Assembly: GCA_900316835.1 (NCBI GenBank)
Contig: ONEL01000011.1
Span: 29,379-93,378, forward strand
Direction of reading: 5' to 3'
Length of the DNA: 64,000 bases
Origin: an uncultured Prevotellaceae bacterium
GTDB lineage: Bacteria; Bacteroidota; Bacteroidia; Bacteroidales; Muribaculaceae
Below are positions 15,059 to 24,474 of this stretch, piece after piece (position 1 is the first letter of the stretch; the number at the start of each line of letters is the position of its first letter). The notes under the pieces were generated by a model that searched no databases, was not told the origin of the DNA, and saw only the letters and a list, made by a program, of their open reading frames with translations. Made by a program: the position numbers and the translations under genes.

Positions 15059-16225
15059 TTATTCTTTGGTTTCACATGTCACCCTCACCTTGTCGACCTT
15101 GAGTGTGCTGCCAATGGCGCCCTCAAATGTGGCTCCTTCTATGCTCGAAGAGAACACAACAGTGAAGTTGTAGCCACGTTGCTCCATGATGGTGTAGTCA
15201 AATTCCTTGAGATACTGGTACTCAATGTCGTAGTGTATCCACTCACCATGAGTCTCACCCACGTTCTTAACTCGGGCAACAGCCACAATAAGGTCGCTCG
15301 AGAGCACATTGTCGCCATAGAGAACAACGGGATTGCCATCAGCGTCATGGTTGAGGTAAAGCACTGAATAGATGTCGCCGGCATCAACTCGATTAGGATA
15401 TTCCACAAAGTTCTTGTCGATAAAGGGCGACGCGGGGCTATACTGGTAATAGCCCGAGAAGCGCAGAGGCTTGGCTGATATGGGAACACCAAACTCGGTG
15501 GCCTCCATGGTCTTGGTCATGGCTTTTGATATGTCAAATTTGCCCAGGAACATGTTGCCCGCGGCAATGGGTTTCTTGCTCATCTTGCCTAGCATACCCG
15601 TTGAGCGAGTCGTCAGTAGCACACCATGACCATCGTAACCCTGCATCAGAACTGTAGTGGGGTACTCGTCGGGCTTGGCATTACTCATCGATAATTTAAA
15701 GCCTTCGTTGCCACTTGCCCAATCGTTTCCTAGCGAGCCATCGGGGAGAGTATTGTGCCAAATGTAGAACTTGTTGAAAACGGGATCCATCTCAAAATGC
15801 TCAAAGTCGAAGTTCATCTCGGCTACCACATAGTGTGATACCCGGTTGCACTGCACGGTGTACTTGCGGCTCCACTTGCCATCCTCGGAGGTGACGGTGT
15901 AGGTGACTGGTCCCTGGCTAAAGTCGTGTGCCGAACCGCTAGCGGGAGTGATGGTGGCGCCGGCAGTTATGGCAAACTGCGGTGCCAGAGCTGTGATGTC
16001 GGCACCATCGCGCAAGTTGAAGATAATCTTATCCTCGGTGCTGATGACATTGATGAGAGTGTCGGTAGCACTGTAGAACATAGCGTCCACATCATCAACG
16101 TGTAGCCATGCCTTCTCAATGTCGCACTCGGCATTGAGTGGCTCTTCCTTGAAACAAGAAGTGGTGGTAACTGCCAGTAGTGCAAAAATCGCAATTGCGA
16201 TGATGTTATTATTAAAAAACCTCAT
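15059..16225 (-). CDS. PCMD domain lipoprotein
   Basis: 388 residues. The signal peptide ends in a lipobox (VTTTSCFKEE; Cys at about residue 24). Residues 30-125 form a beta-sandwich (ITPASGSAHDFSQGPVTYTV); residues 130-385 match the putative carbohydrate metabolism domain: LGNDWASGNEGFKLSMSNA, LRFSGYYQYSPASPFIDK and the end VFSSSIEGATFEGAIGSTL followed by LKVDKVRVT. Such proteins are surface-exposed lipoproteins in Bacteroidetes polysaccharide or host-glycan contexts. First gene of the minus-strand locus that continues through the barrel and two calycin-like genes. Confidence 0.8.
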   Translation of the reverse strand: MRFFNNNIIAIAIFALLAVTTTSCFKEEPLNAECDIEKAWLHVDDVDAMFYSATDTLINVISTEDKIIFNLRDGADITALAPQFAITAGATITPASGSAHDFSQGPVTYTVTSEDGKWSRKYTVQCNRVSHYVVAEMNFDFEHFEMDPVFNKFYIWHNTLPDGSLGNDWASGNEGFKLSMSNAKPDEYPTTVLMQGYDGHGVLLTTRSTGMLGKMSKKPIAAGNMFLGKFDISKAMTKTMEATEFGVPISAKPLRFSGYYQYSPASPFIDKNFVEYPNRVDAGDIYSVLYLNHDADGNPVVLYGDNVLSSDLIVAVARVKNVGETHGEWIHYDIEYQYLKEFDYTIMEQRGYNFTVVFSSSIEGATFEGAIGSTLKVDKVRVTCETKE

Positions 16226-16610
16226 TCTTTTATTAGCTTGAAAGTTTTTATACTTTAAAATCGTTTTACTACATGTTATAGCAGGGGTGCCCCTAACTAA
16301 AGTGCTTAATAATCAAAAACCAAACAAGTCTTTTTGCTCGACTTGGCGCAAATTCAAGTTGCAAAGTTAGTTATAATTTTTGATATAAACTAAATTTTAG
16401 TATTTATATTTTTAATAATAAACTAATAATGTCAGTAATTTATGTAAATAATAAAAAAAATAATGCTTGATATTTTTTATTAAAATAAAAATTGTATATT
16501 TGCGCCACAAATGTATAAATGCATCTAATTGAAGGCGACAAATGCTATTTGCCATTTCAATTTGTTAGGATAGCAAAGAATATTTTTTTGTGAAATTTAA
16601 AAGCTAGCTC
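16226..16610. other. AT-rich divergent intergenic region
   Basis: 385 bp without a gene between the PCMD lipoprotein (minus) and the CapD-like gene (plus). It is very AT-rich, especially 16370-16500, and must hold promoters for both. A -7 box for the plus strand lies at 16495-16502. Confidence 0.55.
16495..16502 (+). promoter_or_regulatory. -7 box for the CapD-like gene
   Basis: TATATTTG fits TAnnTTTG exactly. The predicted start near 16508 leaves a leader of about 100 nt. The nearest TTG upstream is 25 bp away, longer than the usual spacing. Confidence 0.5.
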
Positions 16611-18620
16611 ATGTTAGACACCATAATACGACAGATTTTTGAAATACGATGGTTTAAGTCGCTGAAGGCTAATATTGTTCCACGATGGGTAATACTGCTA
16701 ATCGACATGTTGCTTGTGGCATGCAGCTATGGTGTGTTCCTAGCATCAAGCCTTAGTCATCACGAGACCGCAACAACGTTTGTGATGTTGCGAAACTTGG
16801 CTATTATTGTTGCGGTTTATGGCGCAATAACTTATCTGTCAAAGAGCTATACTTGTATTATCCGCCTCTCGGTAATCGAGGATTTGTATCGTGAGTTTGT
16901 GGTGGTTTTTCTCTCCACTATCATTCTCATGGGCGTCAACCTGTTGTGGTCGGCAATAACTCGTGATGTGCTCTTTAGCTACTGGGGTGTGATCTACGTG
17001 GGGGTACTATCGTTTGCTATGCTCACCATTGAGCGCCTGGTTATCAAGCATGTCTATGCTCGCATCACGGCAGGTGGTAGCACTCGTAAAAAGGTGCTCG
17101 TGCTTGGAACCTCACTCGACTCGCTCATCCTTGCCAACGCGCTCAAGAACGAGATTGACGGCAAGTACGAGCCGGTGGGACTCTTGAGCATCAAGACAGG
17201 CAAGGATAAGGACGAAATCAATGGTTTCAAAGTTTACAAATATGAGCCGGGCGAGGTGCAAAAAATCTTTGCCGGTGGTGGTATTCATGCGTTGATTTTC
17301 GACTCGTCGAGTATTCGCTTGATGCGCAACGGCTTTGCCGATGCTTTCATTGAGAATAATATCGCCCTGCTCGCCATCAACAGGGTCGAGGAGTTTGAAC
17401 TTGACGATAATAACGATGGCTCTAACATTTCTACCTACATCAAGGAAATCCAAATCGAGGACTTGCTGGGACGTGAGCCCATTGTGCTTAACAACACGCT
17501 GGTGCGCTCTCACATCAAGGATGCTGTGGTTCTCATCACTGTCGCTTGTGGCTCAATAGGTAGTGAGATTGTGCGGCAAGTAGCTACCTACAAGGCTAGA
17601 CAAATCGTGCTCGTTGACCAGGCCGAGACACCCATGCACGATTTGAGCTTGGAATTAAAAAAAGACTACCCCGAGGTCAATGTGGTACTCTTCATGGGCG
17701 ATGTGCACAACCATGCTCGCATGGAGGACGCCTTCAAGCGCTACAGGCCACGCTATGTGTTCCACGCCGCTGCCTACAAACATGTGCCCATGATGGAAAT
17801 TAACCCCACCGAGGCTGTGCTTACTAACGTGGAGGGAACCAAGAACATCGCCGACCTGGCATTGAAATATGGAGTGTATAAGTTTGTGATGGTATCTACC
17901 GACAAGGCTGTGAACCCCAGCAATATAATGGGATGCACTAAGCGTCTTGCCGAGATTTACTGTCAGTCGCTCTTCTTCGACGCGCAAAAGAAAGGTAAGA
18001 ACACACAGTTCATTACCACTCGCTTTGGCAACGTGCTGGGAAGCAACGGCTCGGTGATTCCATTGTTCCGCAAACAAATTGAGAACGGGGGCCCAGTTAC
18101 TGTTACTCACCGCGATATAATACGCTATTTCATGACCATCCCCGAGGCATGCTCGCTAGTGCTCGAGGCAGGTTGCATGGGGCATGGTGGAGAGATATAT
18201 ATCTTTGATATGGGTCAGCCGGTGCGCATCTACGACCTTGCCACTCGCATGATTTCGCTGGCAGGACTGCGTCCCAATGTCGACATCAAGATTGAAGAGA
18301 TAGGTTTGCGCCCGGGCGAGAAACTCTATGAGGAACTGCTCAACGACAAGGAAAACACTATCAAGACCGATAATGAGAAGATTATGATTGCACAGGTGCG
18401 CAAGTATGACTACATGGACGTGTGCAACAACATCGATAACATTGTGGAACTGGCACAAAGTGGCAACACCCACGATATGGTGAGAAGCATGAAGATGTTT
18501 GTGCCTGAGTATAAGAGCATGCACAGCGAGTATGAAAATATCGACCGCGAGATTGAAGAGCATGCCGACAAGAGTAGCACCTATTATTTCAACCCCACAT
18601 CGCCTATCAGCAATAACTAA
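16611..18620 (+). CDS. membrane nucleotide-sugar 4,6-dehydratase (CapD/PglF/FlaA1 type)
   Basis: 669 residues. Four N-terminal membrane segments (about residues 20-130), a first Rossmann-like domain (residues 155-290, KKVLVLGTSLDSLILANAL) and a second catalytic Rossmann domain from about residue 305. The PglF/FlaA1 catalytic signature MVSTDKAVNPSNIMGCTKRL is intact (TDK plus Met-Gly...Lys). These enzymes make UDP-4-keto-6-deoxy-GlcNAc for capsule, O-antigen or glycoprotein glycans. An oddity: the second NAD loop reads TVACGSIGSE, so the first Gly of the TGxxGSIG motif is Val (GTC, 17541-17543, residue 311), a change that in related enzymes should weaken cofactor binding. No other capsule genes are adjacent. 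Confidence 0.88.
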   Translation: MLDTIIRQIFEIRWFKSLKANIVPRWVILLIDMLLVACSYGVFLASSLSHHETATTFVMLRNLAIIVAVYGAITYLSKSYTCIIRLSVIEDLYREFVVVFLSTIILMGVNLLWSAITRDVLFSYWGVIYVGVLSFAMLTIERLVIKHVYARITAGGSTRKKVLVLGTSLDSLILANALKNEIDGKYEPVGLLSIKTGKDKDEINGFKVYKYEPGEVQKIFAGGGIHALIFDSSSIRLMRNGFADAFIENNIALLAINRVEEFELDDNNDGSNISTYIKEIQIEDLLGREPIVLNNTLVRSHIKDAVVLITVACGSIGSEIVRQVATYKARQIVLVDQAETPMHDLSLELKKDYPEVNVVLFMGDVHNHARMEDAFKRYRPRYVFHAAAYKHVPMMEINPTEAVLTNVEGTKNIADLALKYGVYKFVMVSTDKAVNPSNIMGCTKRLAEIYCQSLFFDAQKKGKNTQFITTRFGNVLGSNGSVIPLFRKQIENGGPVTVTHRDIIRYFMTIPEACSLVLEAGCMGHGGEIYIFDMGQPVRIYDLATRMISLAGLRPNVDIKIEEIGLRPGEKLYEELLNDKENTIKTDNEKIMIAQVRKYDYMDVCNNIDNIVELAQSGNTHDMVRSMKMFVPEYKSMHSEYENIDREIEEHADKSSTYYFNPTSPISNN

Positions 18621-18697
18621 CGTGGATTTAACACATTTATTGGTTGCTAGTCAATATGTTAGCAACTGATTATGTGCTATCGTGCGAAATCTAATAA

Positions 18698-18727
18698 AGA
18701 TGGTGTGTCAAATTTGACACACCATCT
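18698..18727. terminator. bidirectional terminator between convergent genes
   Basis: A perfect palindrome, AGATGGTGTGTCAAA with TTTGACACACCATCT, lies between the plus-strand CapD-like gene and the minus-strand endonuclease gene. T-rich text follows on either strand (ATTATTT; TTTATTAG). The core GGTGTGTCA matches the hairpin at 27528-27570. Confidence 0.7.
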
Positions 18728-18784
18728 ATTATTTGGGCTCTTACTATAATCAAGTAACTCCTTGCTGCTATAGTTAGATAAGGG

Positions 18785-21190
18785 TTATTTAATTATCACC
18801 TTCTTGGAATGGTTGCCACTCACTACCACATAGATTCCTGCGGGCAGGCTAATTGATGTGCGACCGTTGGTGCGCATCTTCTTCACAAGCTTTGCCTCAA
18901 GGTTGTAGATTTCAAATCGTTGCGCGTTATCGCTCTCAATGATAAGGTTTCCCTTGCTGCAGTAGGCATCCCAGGTGAGAGATTGCTTGTCTTTAACAAT
19001 GTCGATAATGGTGGCGGTGGTGAAATCGGTTATCTCAATGTCGTCAATGTTGAGGCGCGCGCCCTCCACTTGTTGCAACTTTATTCTCACATCACCGGGG
19101 ACGTTGAGGTTTCTAGAAGTGTATTGTGTGAGCTCGGTGCTATTAATGTTGAAGTCTTCAATTTCAACCCAATGCTGACCACCGTCGGCCGAATAAGACA
19201 GGGTGATGATTGCATTAGCGTCGCTGCCAAACTTAGCCGCCCAAAACGATACCATGCTCACTCCGTTCTCTTTATCTTCGAGCATGGTGATAGACGAAGT
19301 GGAATTCTTTCCAAATCTACAACTTAGGGTTCCATGGTACTTGTCGCTAGTTTGATTCCATATTCCGGCATTGTTAAACCGCCACAGGTAGAGATGTCCT
19401 TGCACCTCTTTGTCCCAGTAGCCACCGGTTGTACAACCTTCCCAATCTTCGATAACGCTTTCTTGCTCGTTGCTCAGGATAACTCCTGTTATTTCCTCGG
19501 TGGCACCACTCAAAGTGAGCGTGCTGGCACTGAGAATGCCATCGAATTCACCAGCTTGATCGATGCTCTTGAAACGGATGTAGAATGTCTCGCCATCTTT
19601 GTCGATAGTGAGTGCTTGCGACCAGTTTTGCTTGTCGAGACTAATTTCAAAATTACCGCTCACGGTGAGCTCAATGTCTTCTTCCACCCACTCGGTATAG
19701 ACTAGTGCTTCAAGCACGGGGTTGAGAGTTCCCACCATGCCGGTGAGGGTGAATGACTCGGCAGTTTGAAGCGAGATAATAGAAGCGTTGTCGAGGGTTG
19801 TTACCTCTATCACATTGCTGGTCATGCTACCACCTGAGAGGCGGTAGTAATATTTACTATTAGCGTTTAGACCAGTGACAAGATAGGTCTCATCGCTCGC
19901 GTTCACACTCACGGGATAGCCATTGACCATTGTGGTGCCGTCGGCTTCAAGCACGCTCAGGGTGTAACTGGTGGCTCCTCCCACGTTTGTCCAGTTGGCT
20001 TGGAACGAGGATTGGGTTATCTCGCTGGCAGCCTGTGCTGGAATGCCGCTCACAGTTTGTGCCGTTAGTGGCACACGCGTGCTAACCTCGTCGCTTGTGA
20101 TAATTAGTGTTGCGGCAGTGTTTTGTGCTGTGGCTGGAGCGTTGTAGGTGATGGTGAGCGTTGTACCGGCGTTGGCATTAGCGGCAGTGATGGAGCTCTT
20201 GTTCAGGATAAAAGCTGAGTTAGTAACGCTCAATGCAAGTTCCTTACTCAAGTCCTTGCCCTTGACGGTGATGGTTACTTGCTTGCTGGTGTTGATTGCC
20301 ACTACACCCATGTCGATTGTCGAGACATCATTAGGCGAGAGGAGCACGGGATTGGGGTCGGCGCTGGCATTGAGGGTCCAGTTTGTCCCCATCTTATTTC
20401 CCCAGATGTACTCGGCTAGCTCAGGATGATCGATGAAAGGATTGCGGTTGTCCTGGCAAGCATAGGCAGCATCGTTGCGCTTAATTTCCTTTTCGCTCAC
20501 GGGGTCGTTGCGATGCCACTCAAGCAGCATGTTAAGCGCCCATGTGCTGAACACGGGATAGTTGTTGCCGGCAAGCATGTCGCTCGACCAGTTGGCAATC
20601 TGGTTATTGTAGCAGGTGGCCATGTAGAAATAGGTGCGTGCAAAGTCGCCCTTGTACATGTCGTCGGGCTCAAAAACTATTCCCGAGTAGCCATTGTAAG
20701 TGCTCGTGCCTTTCTTGCCTAGAGCATGAGCACCATTAGCGTCGGGGACACGGGTACCACCGGCACACACGCCAAAGGGGTAGTTACTACGCTGGTTATT
20801 TACATAGCCGTCGGTGGGATAGAGGTGGAAGATGTCGCTGTATTTCTCGTCTTTAGTGCTTCCCCACCAGCTCTTGGGGAACGAGTGCTCACGGTTCACG
20901 CAGTCGCCCACTGCCGAGTAGTTACCACACTTGTCGCCGGTTTTATATTTGGCTGTACTGTACATGTCGAGCAGGTAGCCATCGCTACCGGTGTCGGTGG
21001 TGAGATAAGCATCCCACAAGTCGTCGTAGTCTATCTTGGTGTGTTCGTGAATAATGTTGTAAAGTGCAGTGAGCAAGCCTTGCTTGGTCTTGTTCTCGGC
21101 TGCCGAGTAATATCCAGTGGGCTCGGCAGCTGTTGCGGTAATTGCCACCATGGCAAGAACCACAACTAGTGTTGTGGTAAGCTGTCTCAT
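18785..21190 (-). CDS. secreted endonuclease I family protein with beta domains and C-terminal sorting-like tail
   Basis: 801 residues with signal peptide (MRQLTTTLVVVLAMVAITATA). Residues 25-270 are an endonuclease I (EndA/NucM) domain; the catalytic His box is GDCVNREHSFPKSWWG (about residues 96-111), followed by DIFHLYPTDGYVNNQRSNYP. Then come an immunoglobulin-like/BACON-type region, a fibronectin-III-like domain (TQSSFQANWTNVGGATSYTL), a second beta domain and a jelly-roll-like region with LNIDDIEI. The end, FEIYNLEAKLVKKMRTNGRT to KKVIIK, resembles a type IX sorting tail. It would degrade DNA outside the cell, for nucleotide scavenging or against extracellular DNA. Singly transcribed. 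Confidence 0.87.
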   Translation of the reverse strand: MRQLTTTLVVVLAMVAITATAAEPTGYYSAAENKTKQGLLTALYNIIHEHTKIDYDDLWDAYLTTDTGSDGYLLDMYSTAKYKTGDKCGNYSAVGDCVNREHSFPKSWWGSTKDEKYSDIFHLYPTDGYVNNQRSNYPFGVCAGGTRVPDANGAHALGKKGTSTYNGYSGIVFEPDDMYKGDFARTYFYMATCYNNQIANWSSDMLAGNNYPVFSTWALNMLLEWHRNDPVSEKEIKRNDAAYACQDNRNPFIDHPELAEYIWGNKMGTNWTLNASADPNPVLLSPNDVSTIDMGVVAINTSKQVTITVKGKDLSKELALSVTNSAFILNKSSITAANANAGTTLTITYNAPATAQNTAATLIITSDEVSTRVPLTAQTVSGIPAQAASEITQSSFQANWTNVGGATSYTLSVLEADGTTMVNGYPVSVNASDETYLVTGLNANSKYYYRLSGGSMTSNVIEVTTLDNASIISLQTAESFTLTGMVGTLNPVLEALVYTEWVEEDIELTVSGNFEISLDKQNWSQALTIDKDGETFYIRFKSIDQAGEFDGILSASTLTLSGATEEITGVILSNEQESVIEDWEGCTTGGYWDKEVQGHLYLWRFNNAGIWNQTSDKYHGTLSCRFGKNSTSSITMLEDKENGVSMVSFWAAKFGSDANAIITLSYSADGGQHWVEIEDFNINSTELTQYTSRNLNVPGDVRIKLQQVEGARLNIDDIEITDFTTATIIDIVKDKQSLTWDAYCSKGNLIIESDNAQRFEIYNLEAKLVKKMRTNGRTSISLPAGIYVVVSGNHSKKVIIK

Positions 21191-21216
21191 TAGTGATAAG
21201 TGGTAGGAATTAAAAT

Positions 21217-22296
21217 TTATTTGGTGACTTTTTTGTTTTTCTTGTCCTCATCCTTTTCAGCCTCTTTAACCTTGCCGGCAAGCATGCCACAGGCGGCGCT
21301 GATGTCCTCGCCACGGCTGCGACGAATGGTGCAGGTGATGCCCTTGCCGTTAAGGTAGTCACGGAAGTAGGTCATGCGTTCATCGCTCGATGTGCGTAGC
21401 TTGGCAACGCCAGGGATCATGTGATAACGAATGAGGTTGACGCGCACATGCTCGTTTGGCAGGATTTCGCGTAGTGCCTCGGCGTGCTTGATGTCGTCAT
21501 TGAACCACTGCCACATGATGTACTCTACCGACAAGCGACGCTGGTGGGCGAAATCATACTTGCCTAGCAGGTCCATAACTTCCTTGATGTGGAAAGCGTT
21601 CTCAATGGGCATTAGCTGGCCACGCTCATCTTCAATGGCATTGTGAACGCTCACAGCGATGTGAACGCTAGTGGTCTCGCACAACACTTTCAGGGCGTTC
21701 TTAACACCCACTGTCGACACTGTGATGCGCTTGGGGCTCCATGCCAGTCCCCATGGCTCGGTGAGAATTTCTATCACCTTGAGCACATTGTCGAGATTGT
21801 CGAGAGGCTCTCCCATGCCCATGAACACGACATTGGTCAGTTCATTAGTCTGTGGCACACTAAGCACCTGGTTGATAATTTGGTTGGCAGTGAGGTTGCC
21901 ATGGAAACCTTGGCGACCTGTCATGCAGAAGTAGCAGTTCATGCGGCATCCCTTCTGCGACGAGATGCACAGGGTGGCGCGTTCTTCCTCAGGGATAAAC
22001 ACGCTCTCCACAGCCTTGCCATCACCGGCATCAAAGAGATATTTTACTGTTCCGTCCTCGCTCGATTGGGCACTTTGTGGACCATATAGACCCACGCAAT
22101 AATTCTTTGCCAGTAACTCCTTGTTAGCCTTAGAGATATTGCGCATTTCATCAAATGTGCTCACATGCTTCTTGTAGATCCACTCGGCAAGCTGTGTGGC
22201 GACAAACTTGGGCATTCCGAGTCCAGCTGTTACTTCACGCAGTTCATTCAAGTTCATGCCGGCTAGTGGCTTTAGTTTCTTGCTCTTGGTTTCCAT
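21217..22296 (-). CDS. rlmN: 23S rRNA (adenine-2503-C2)-methyltransferase RlmN
   Basis: 359 residues. The radical-SAM cluster motif is SQKGCRMNCYFCMTGRQGF (C-x3-C-x2-C), and the family's GEPLDN box appears in VFMGMGEPLDNLDNVLKV. The second catalytic Cys region near the C-terminus reads TIRRSRGEDISAACGMLAGK, with the methyl-carrying Cys. It methylates A2503 of 23S rRNA and A37 of some tRNAs. The lysine-rich C-terminal tail (EKDEDKKNKKVTK) is an extra. It sits 26 bp upstream of the endonuclease gene start but is probably its own unit. Confidence 0.95.
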   Translation of the reverse strand: METKSKKLKPLAGMNLNELREVTAGLGMPKFVATQLAEWIYKKHVSTFDEMRNISKANKELLAKNYCVGLYGPQSAQSSEDGTVKYLFDAGDGKAVESVFIPEEERATLCISSQKGCRMNCYFCMTGRQGFHGNLTANQIINQVLSVPQTNELTNVVFMGMGEPLDNLDNVLKVIEILTEPWGLAWSPKRITVSTVGVKNALKVLCETTSVHIAVSVHNAIEDERGQLMPIENAFHIKEVMDLLGKYDFAHQRRLSVEYIMWQWFNDDIKHAEALREILPNEHVRVNLIRYHMIPGVAKLRTSSDERMTYFRDYLNGKGITCTIRRSRGEDISAACGMLAGKVKEAEKDEDKKNKKVTK

Positions 22297-22434
22297 ATTC
22301 TTTTTCCTTACATTGCGTTATTAAAATTTCGCAAAGGTACACATTTATTTTAGAAAAAATGTCATAATCATTGATTTATCCCCGGGTTTCGCTTGAAAAA
22401 ACAAGGAAAGATGATTAATTTTGCCTGCATGAAG

Positions 22435-22785
22435 ATGAATGTTGAGGATTTAAGAGAGTTTTGCCTGTCGTTAGGCGATGGGGTAGAGGAGAAAATGCCT
22501 TTTGCCAAGTTTCATGCGGCTAGCGAGGTGCTGGTGTTCTACGTGTGCGGGCACATGTTTTGCTACTTCGACTTGGCACATTTCACGGTTGTTACGGTCA
22601 AGTGTGAGCCACAGCTTATTGATGAGTTGCGAGCCGAGTGCGTGGGCGTAACAGCACCTTACAACATGAGTCCACGTCACTGGATAGGGCTTGATGTTGA
22701 GACCATAGGCGATGACCTTGCCAGGCAATTAATAACCGCATCTTACGAATTAGTGAAAGAAAAGTATACAAAGAAACGCCCGTAA
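22435..22785 (+). CDS. MmcQ/YjbR family protein
   Basis: 116 residues from the ATG at 22435 (MNVEDLREFCLSLGDG), the start that matches the family; in-frame ATGs at 22411 and 22429 are alternatives. The CyaY-like YjbR fold is recognisable: VEEKMPFAKFHAASEVLVFY, then FTVVTVKCEPQLIDELRAEC and the conserved MSPRHWIGLDV. Family members are small DNA-binding or phosphorylation-linked proteins of unclear role. The gene stands alone between rlmN (divergent) and a convergent DUF4251 gene. Confidence 0.82.
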   Translation: MNVEDLREFCLSLGDGVEEKMPFAKFHAASEVLVFYVCGHMFCYFDLAHFTVVTVKCEPQLIDELRAECVGVTAPYNMSPRHWIGLDVETIGDDLARQLITASYELVKEKYTKKRP

Positions 22786-22802
22786 TTGTTGTTACAGGCG
22801 TT
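22775..22802. terminator. hairpin overlapping the yjbR-like stop codon
   Basis: AACGCCCGTAA (22775-22785, ending in the TAA stop) pairs with TTACAGGCGTT (22792-22802) with one G-T wobble. No strong T-run follows on the plus strand; the minus-strand side has TTTCTTT, so it may serve the convergent gene. Confidence 0.45.
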
Positions 22803-22832
22803 CCCAGTATAATTATTGTGAAGTGCTAGTGA

Positions 22833-23447
22833 TTACGGATTAATGCTGATATCGTCGTTGCGATAGGGGACTAGACGTCCACGCAATGAGATGCGACCGT
22901 AGCCCAGAGTGGGGTAGATGTCGGCTACAGCTTGGTCACTGCCACTATAGATTGTGATGGACACGCTGGCGTTCATGTTGCGACCTATCATGCTGTAGGT
23001 CATGATGGTGTTTCCTTTCTTGTCGTCCTTGACATTGAAGTTGCGAATGTTGCCGTGCAACGTCACACCACCCAGACCGTTCATGCCCGCATCCATGTTG
23101 TTGAATGCCACTTGGAAGATGCCCTTGTCGCCTTGCATGAGCAGGAAATTAGTGTTGTCGTTGAGACCCAGTTCATAGAATCCCCTGCCATTGTTCACTT
23201 GCGTGGCCTGCAAAACAAAGAACTGGTCATAAGCCGCGCGTGCAGCCTTGAGGTGGAAGACCGAATCAACGATGTCGTGGCCTTTCTTGATGCGCTCTTT
23301 GCGCTCCTTTTTTGTTTCATTGGCTGGGATGGGCTTTGTTTCTTCAATGACATACACATCGTCGGTATAGTCCTGAGCTAGCGCGACACTAGGTAAGGCA
23401 ATCATTGTTGCCAGTAGCATTGTTAAGAAAAAATTAATCCGTTTCAT
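22833..23447 (-). CDS. secreted DUF4251 protein
   Basis: 204 residues from the ATG at 23447 (MKRINFFLTMLLATMIALPS, signal peptide ending near ALAQ); an upstream in-frame ATG at 23498 would hide it. Residues 40-70 are charged (NETKKERKERIKKG), then the DUF4251 domain: NNGRGFYELGLNDNTNFLLM, MNGLGGVTLHGNIRNF and the strand-rich end GYGRISLRGRLVPY. Periplasmic or outer-membrane-associated, function unknown. It has no operon partner here. Confidence 0.8.
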   Translation of the reverse strand: MKRINFFLTMLLATMIALPSVALAQDYTDDVYVIEETKPIPANETKKERKERIKKGHDIVDSVFHLKAARAAYDQFFVLQATQVNNGRGFYELGLNDNTNFLLMQGDKGIFQVAFNNMDAGMNGLGGVTLHGNIRNFNVKDDKKGNTIMTYSMIGRNMNASVSITIYSGSDQAVADIYPTLGYGRISLRGRLVPYRNDDISINP

Positions 23448-23577
23448 AGCAAGATGTTTTATTGTTAGTTGTTGGAAATTTACACTATATAAACGCACAA
23501 ACCTTGAAAATACTGCATCAAATTAGTGTTTTTTTTATATTTTTGCCCAAAATATTTTGAAATACCTTTTTTGAATA

Positions 23578-24474
23578 ATGACTAACAATTTTAAGATTTC
23601 ATGGCCAACTAAGGTTTTGATATTAGTTGGAATGATGCTGGTGGCACTATTTGTGGTAGCACTATCGGCAGCCCTTGTTTTTGGAATTAACAATACCGGC
23701 AAGATGGCGCAAGTGATAACAATGGTGTTGCAAAATATTATAGTCTTTATTGTGCCTGTAGTCGTTTTGGCGAGTTTGTGCTTTAAGTGGGAAAAAAGTC
23801 CTGTGGCAAGCACCATGTGGATGCGACACTCGCCTTCAATGCGCAGCATTGCGCTGGTGGTGCTCACCTATGTGGCGTCATTGCCATTTATGAACTATCT
23901 CGTAGACTGGAATGAGCACATCAAGTTGCCGGCATCGTTGCATGATATTGAACAACAACTGAGGGCGCTTGAAGACTCGGCGCAGCTTGTCACTCAGGGT
24001 TTGCTTAACACCACCTCATGGGTTGAGATGCTGTTTATGGTGCTAGTGGTGGGAGTGCTCACTGGCTTGGGCGAGGAAATCTTCTTCCGTGCCGGCTTGC
24101 TTGGCTCAATGCACAGCGGGCGTGTAAATCGTCATGTGGCAGTGTGGACTGTTGCGCTAATTTTTAGTGCGTTCCACATGCAATTCTACGGTTTTGTGCC
24201 ACGCTTGTTGCTAGGAGCCTGGTTTGGCTACCTGATGCTGTGGAGTGGCGACGTGTGGACTCCTGTCATTGCCCATGCGCTCAACAACAGCATGGTGGTG
24301 ATAGCGACATTCTTGGGTAATAACCACTACATAGATGAGAATGTCATCAACCACTTGGGAGTCCCGCAGGCTGGTGCTACACCATGGCTGGCTATTGCAA
24401 GTGCTGTGGCTACAGCTCTAATTATCGCAATTTTTATGCTCAAAAAATCTACACAAAAAATCAATAAATCATGA
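23578..24474 (+). CDS. CPBP family intramembrane metalloprotease
   Basis: 298 residues with about eight membrane segments. The CPBP/CAAX-protease motifs are in order: GLGEEIFFRAGLLG (EExxxR), LIFSAFHMQFYGFVPR (F-x3-H) and PVIAHALNNSMVV (H-x3-N). Its stop overlaps the start of the GDPD gene by four bases (ATGA at 24471-24474), so the two are translationally coupled. In bacteria such proteins process small peptides or maintain bacteriocin immunity; the substrate here is unknown. Confidence 0.88.
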   Translation: MTNNFKISWPTKVLILVGMMLVALFVVALSAALVFGINNTGKMAQVITMVLQNIIVFIVPVVVLASLCFKWEKSPVASTMWMRHSPSMRSIALVVLTYVASLPFMNYLVDWNEHIKLPASLHDIEQQLRALEDSAQLVTQGLLNTTSWVEMLFMVLVVGVLTGLGEEIFFRAGLLGSMHSGRVNRHVAVWTVALIFSAFHMQFYGFVPRLLLGAWFGYLMLWSGDVWTPVIAHALNNSMVVIATFLGNNHYIDENVINHLGVPQAGATPWLAIASAVATALIIAIFMLKKSTQKINKS

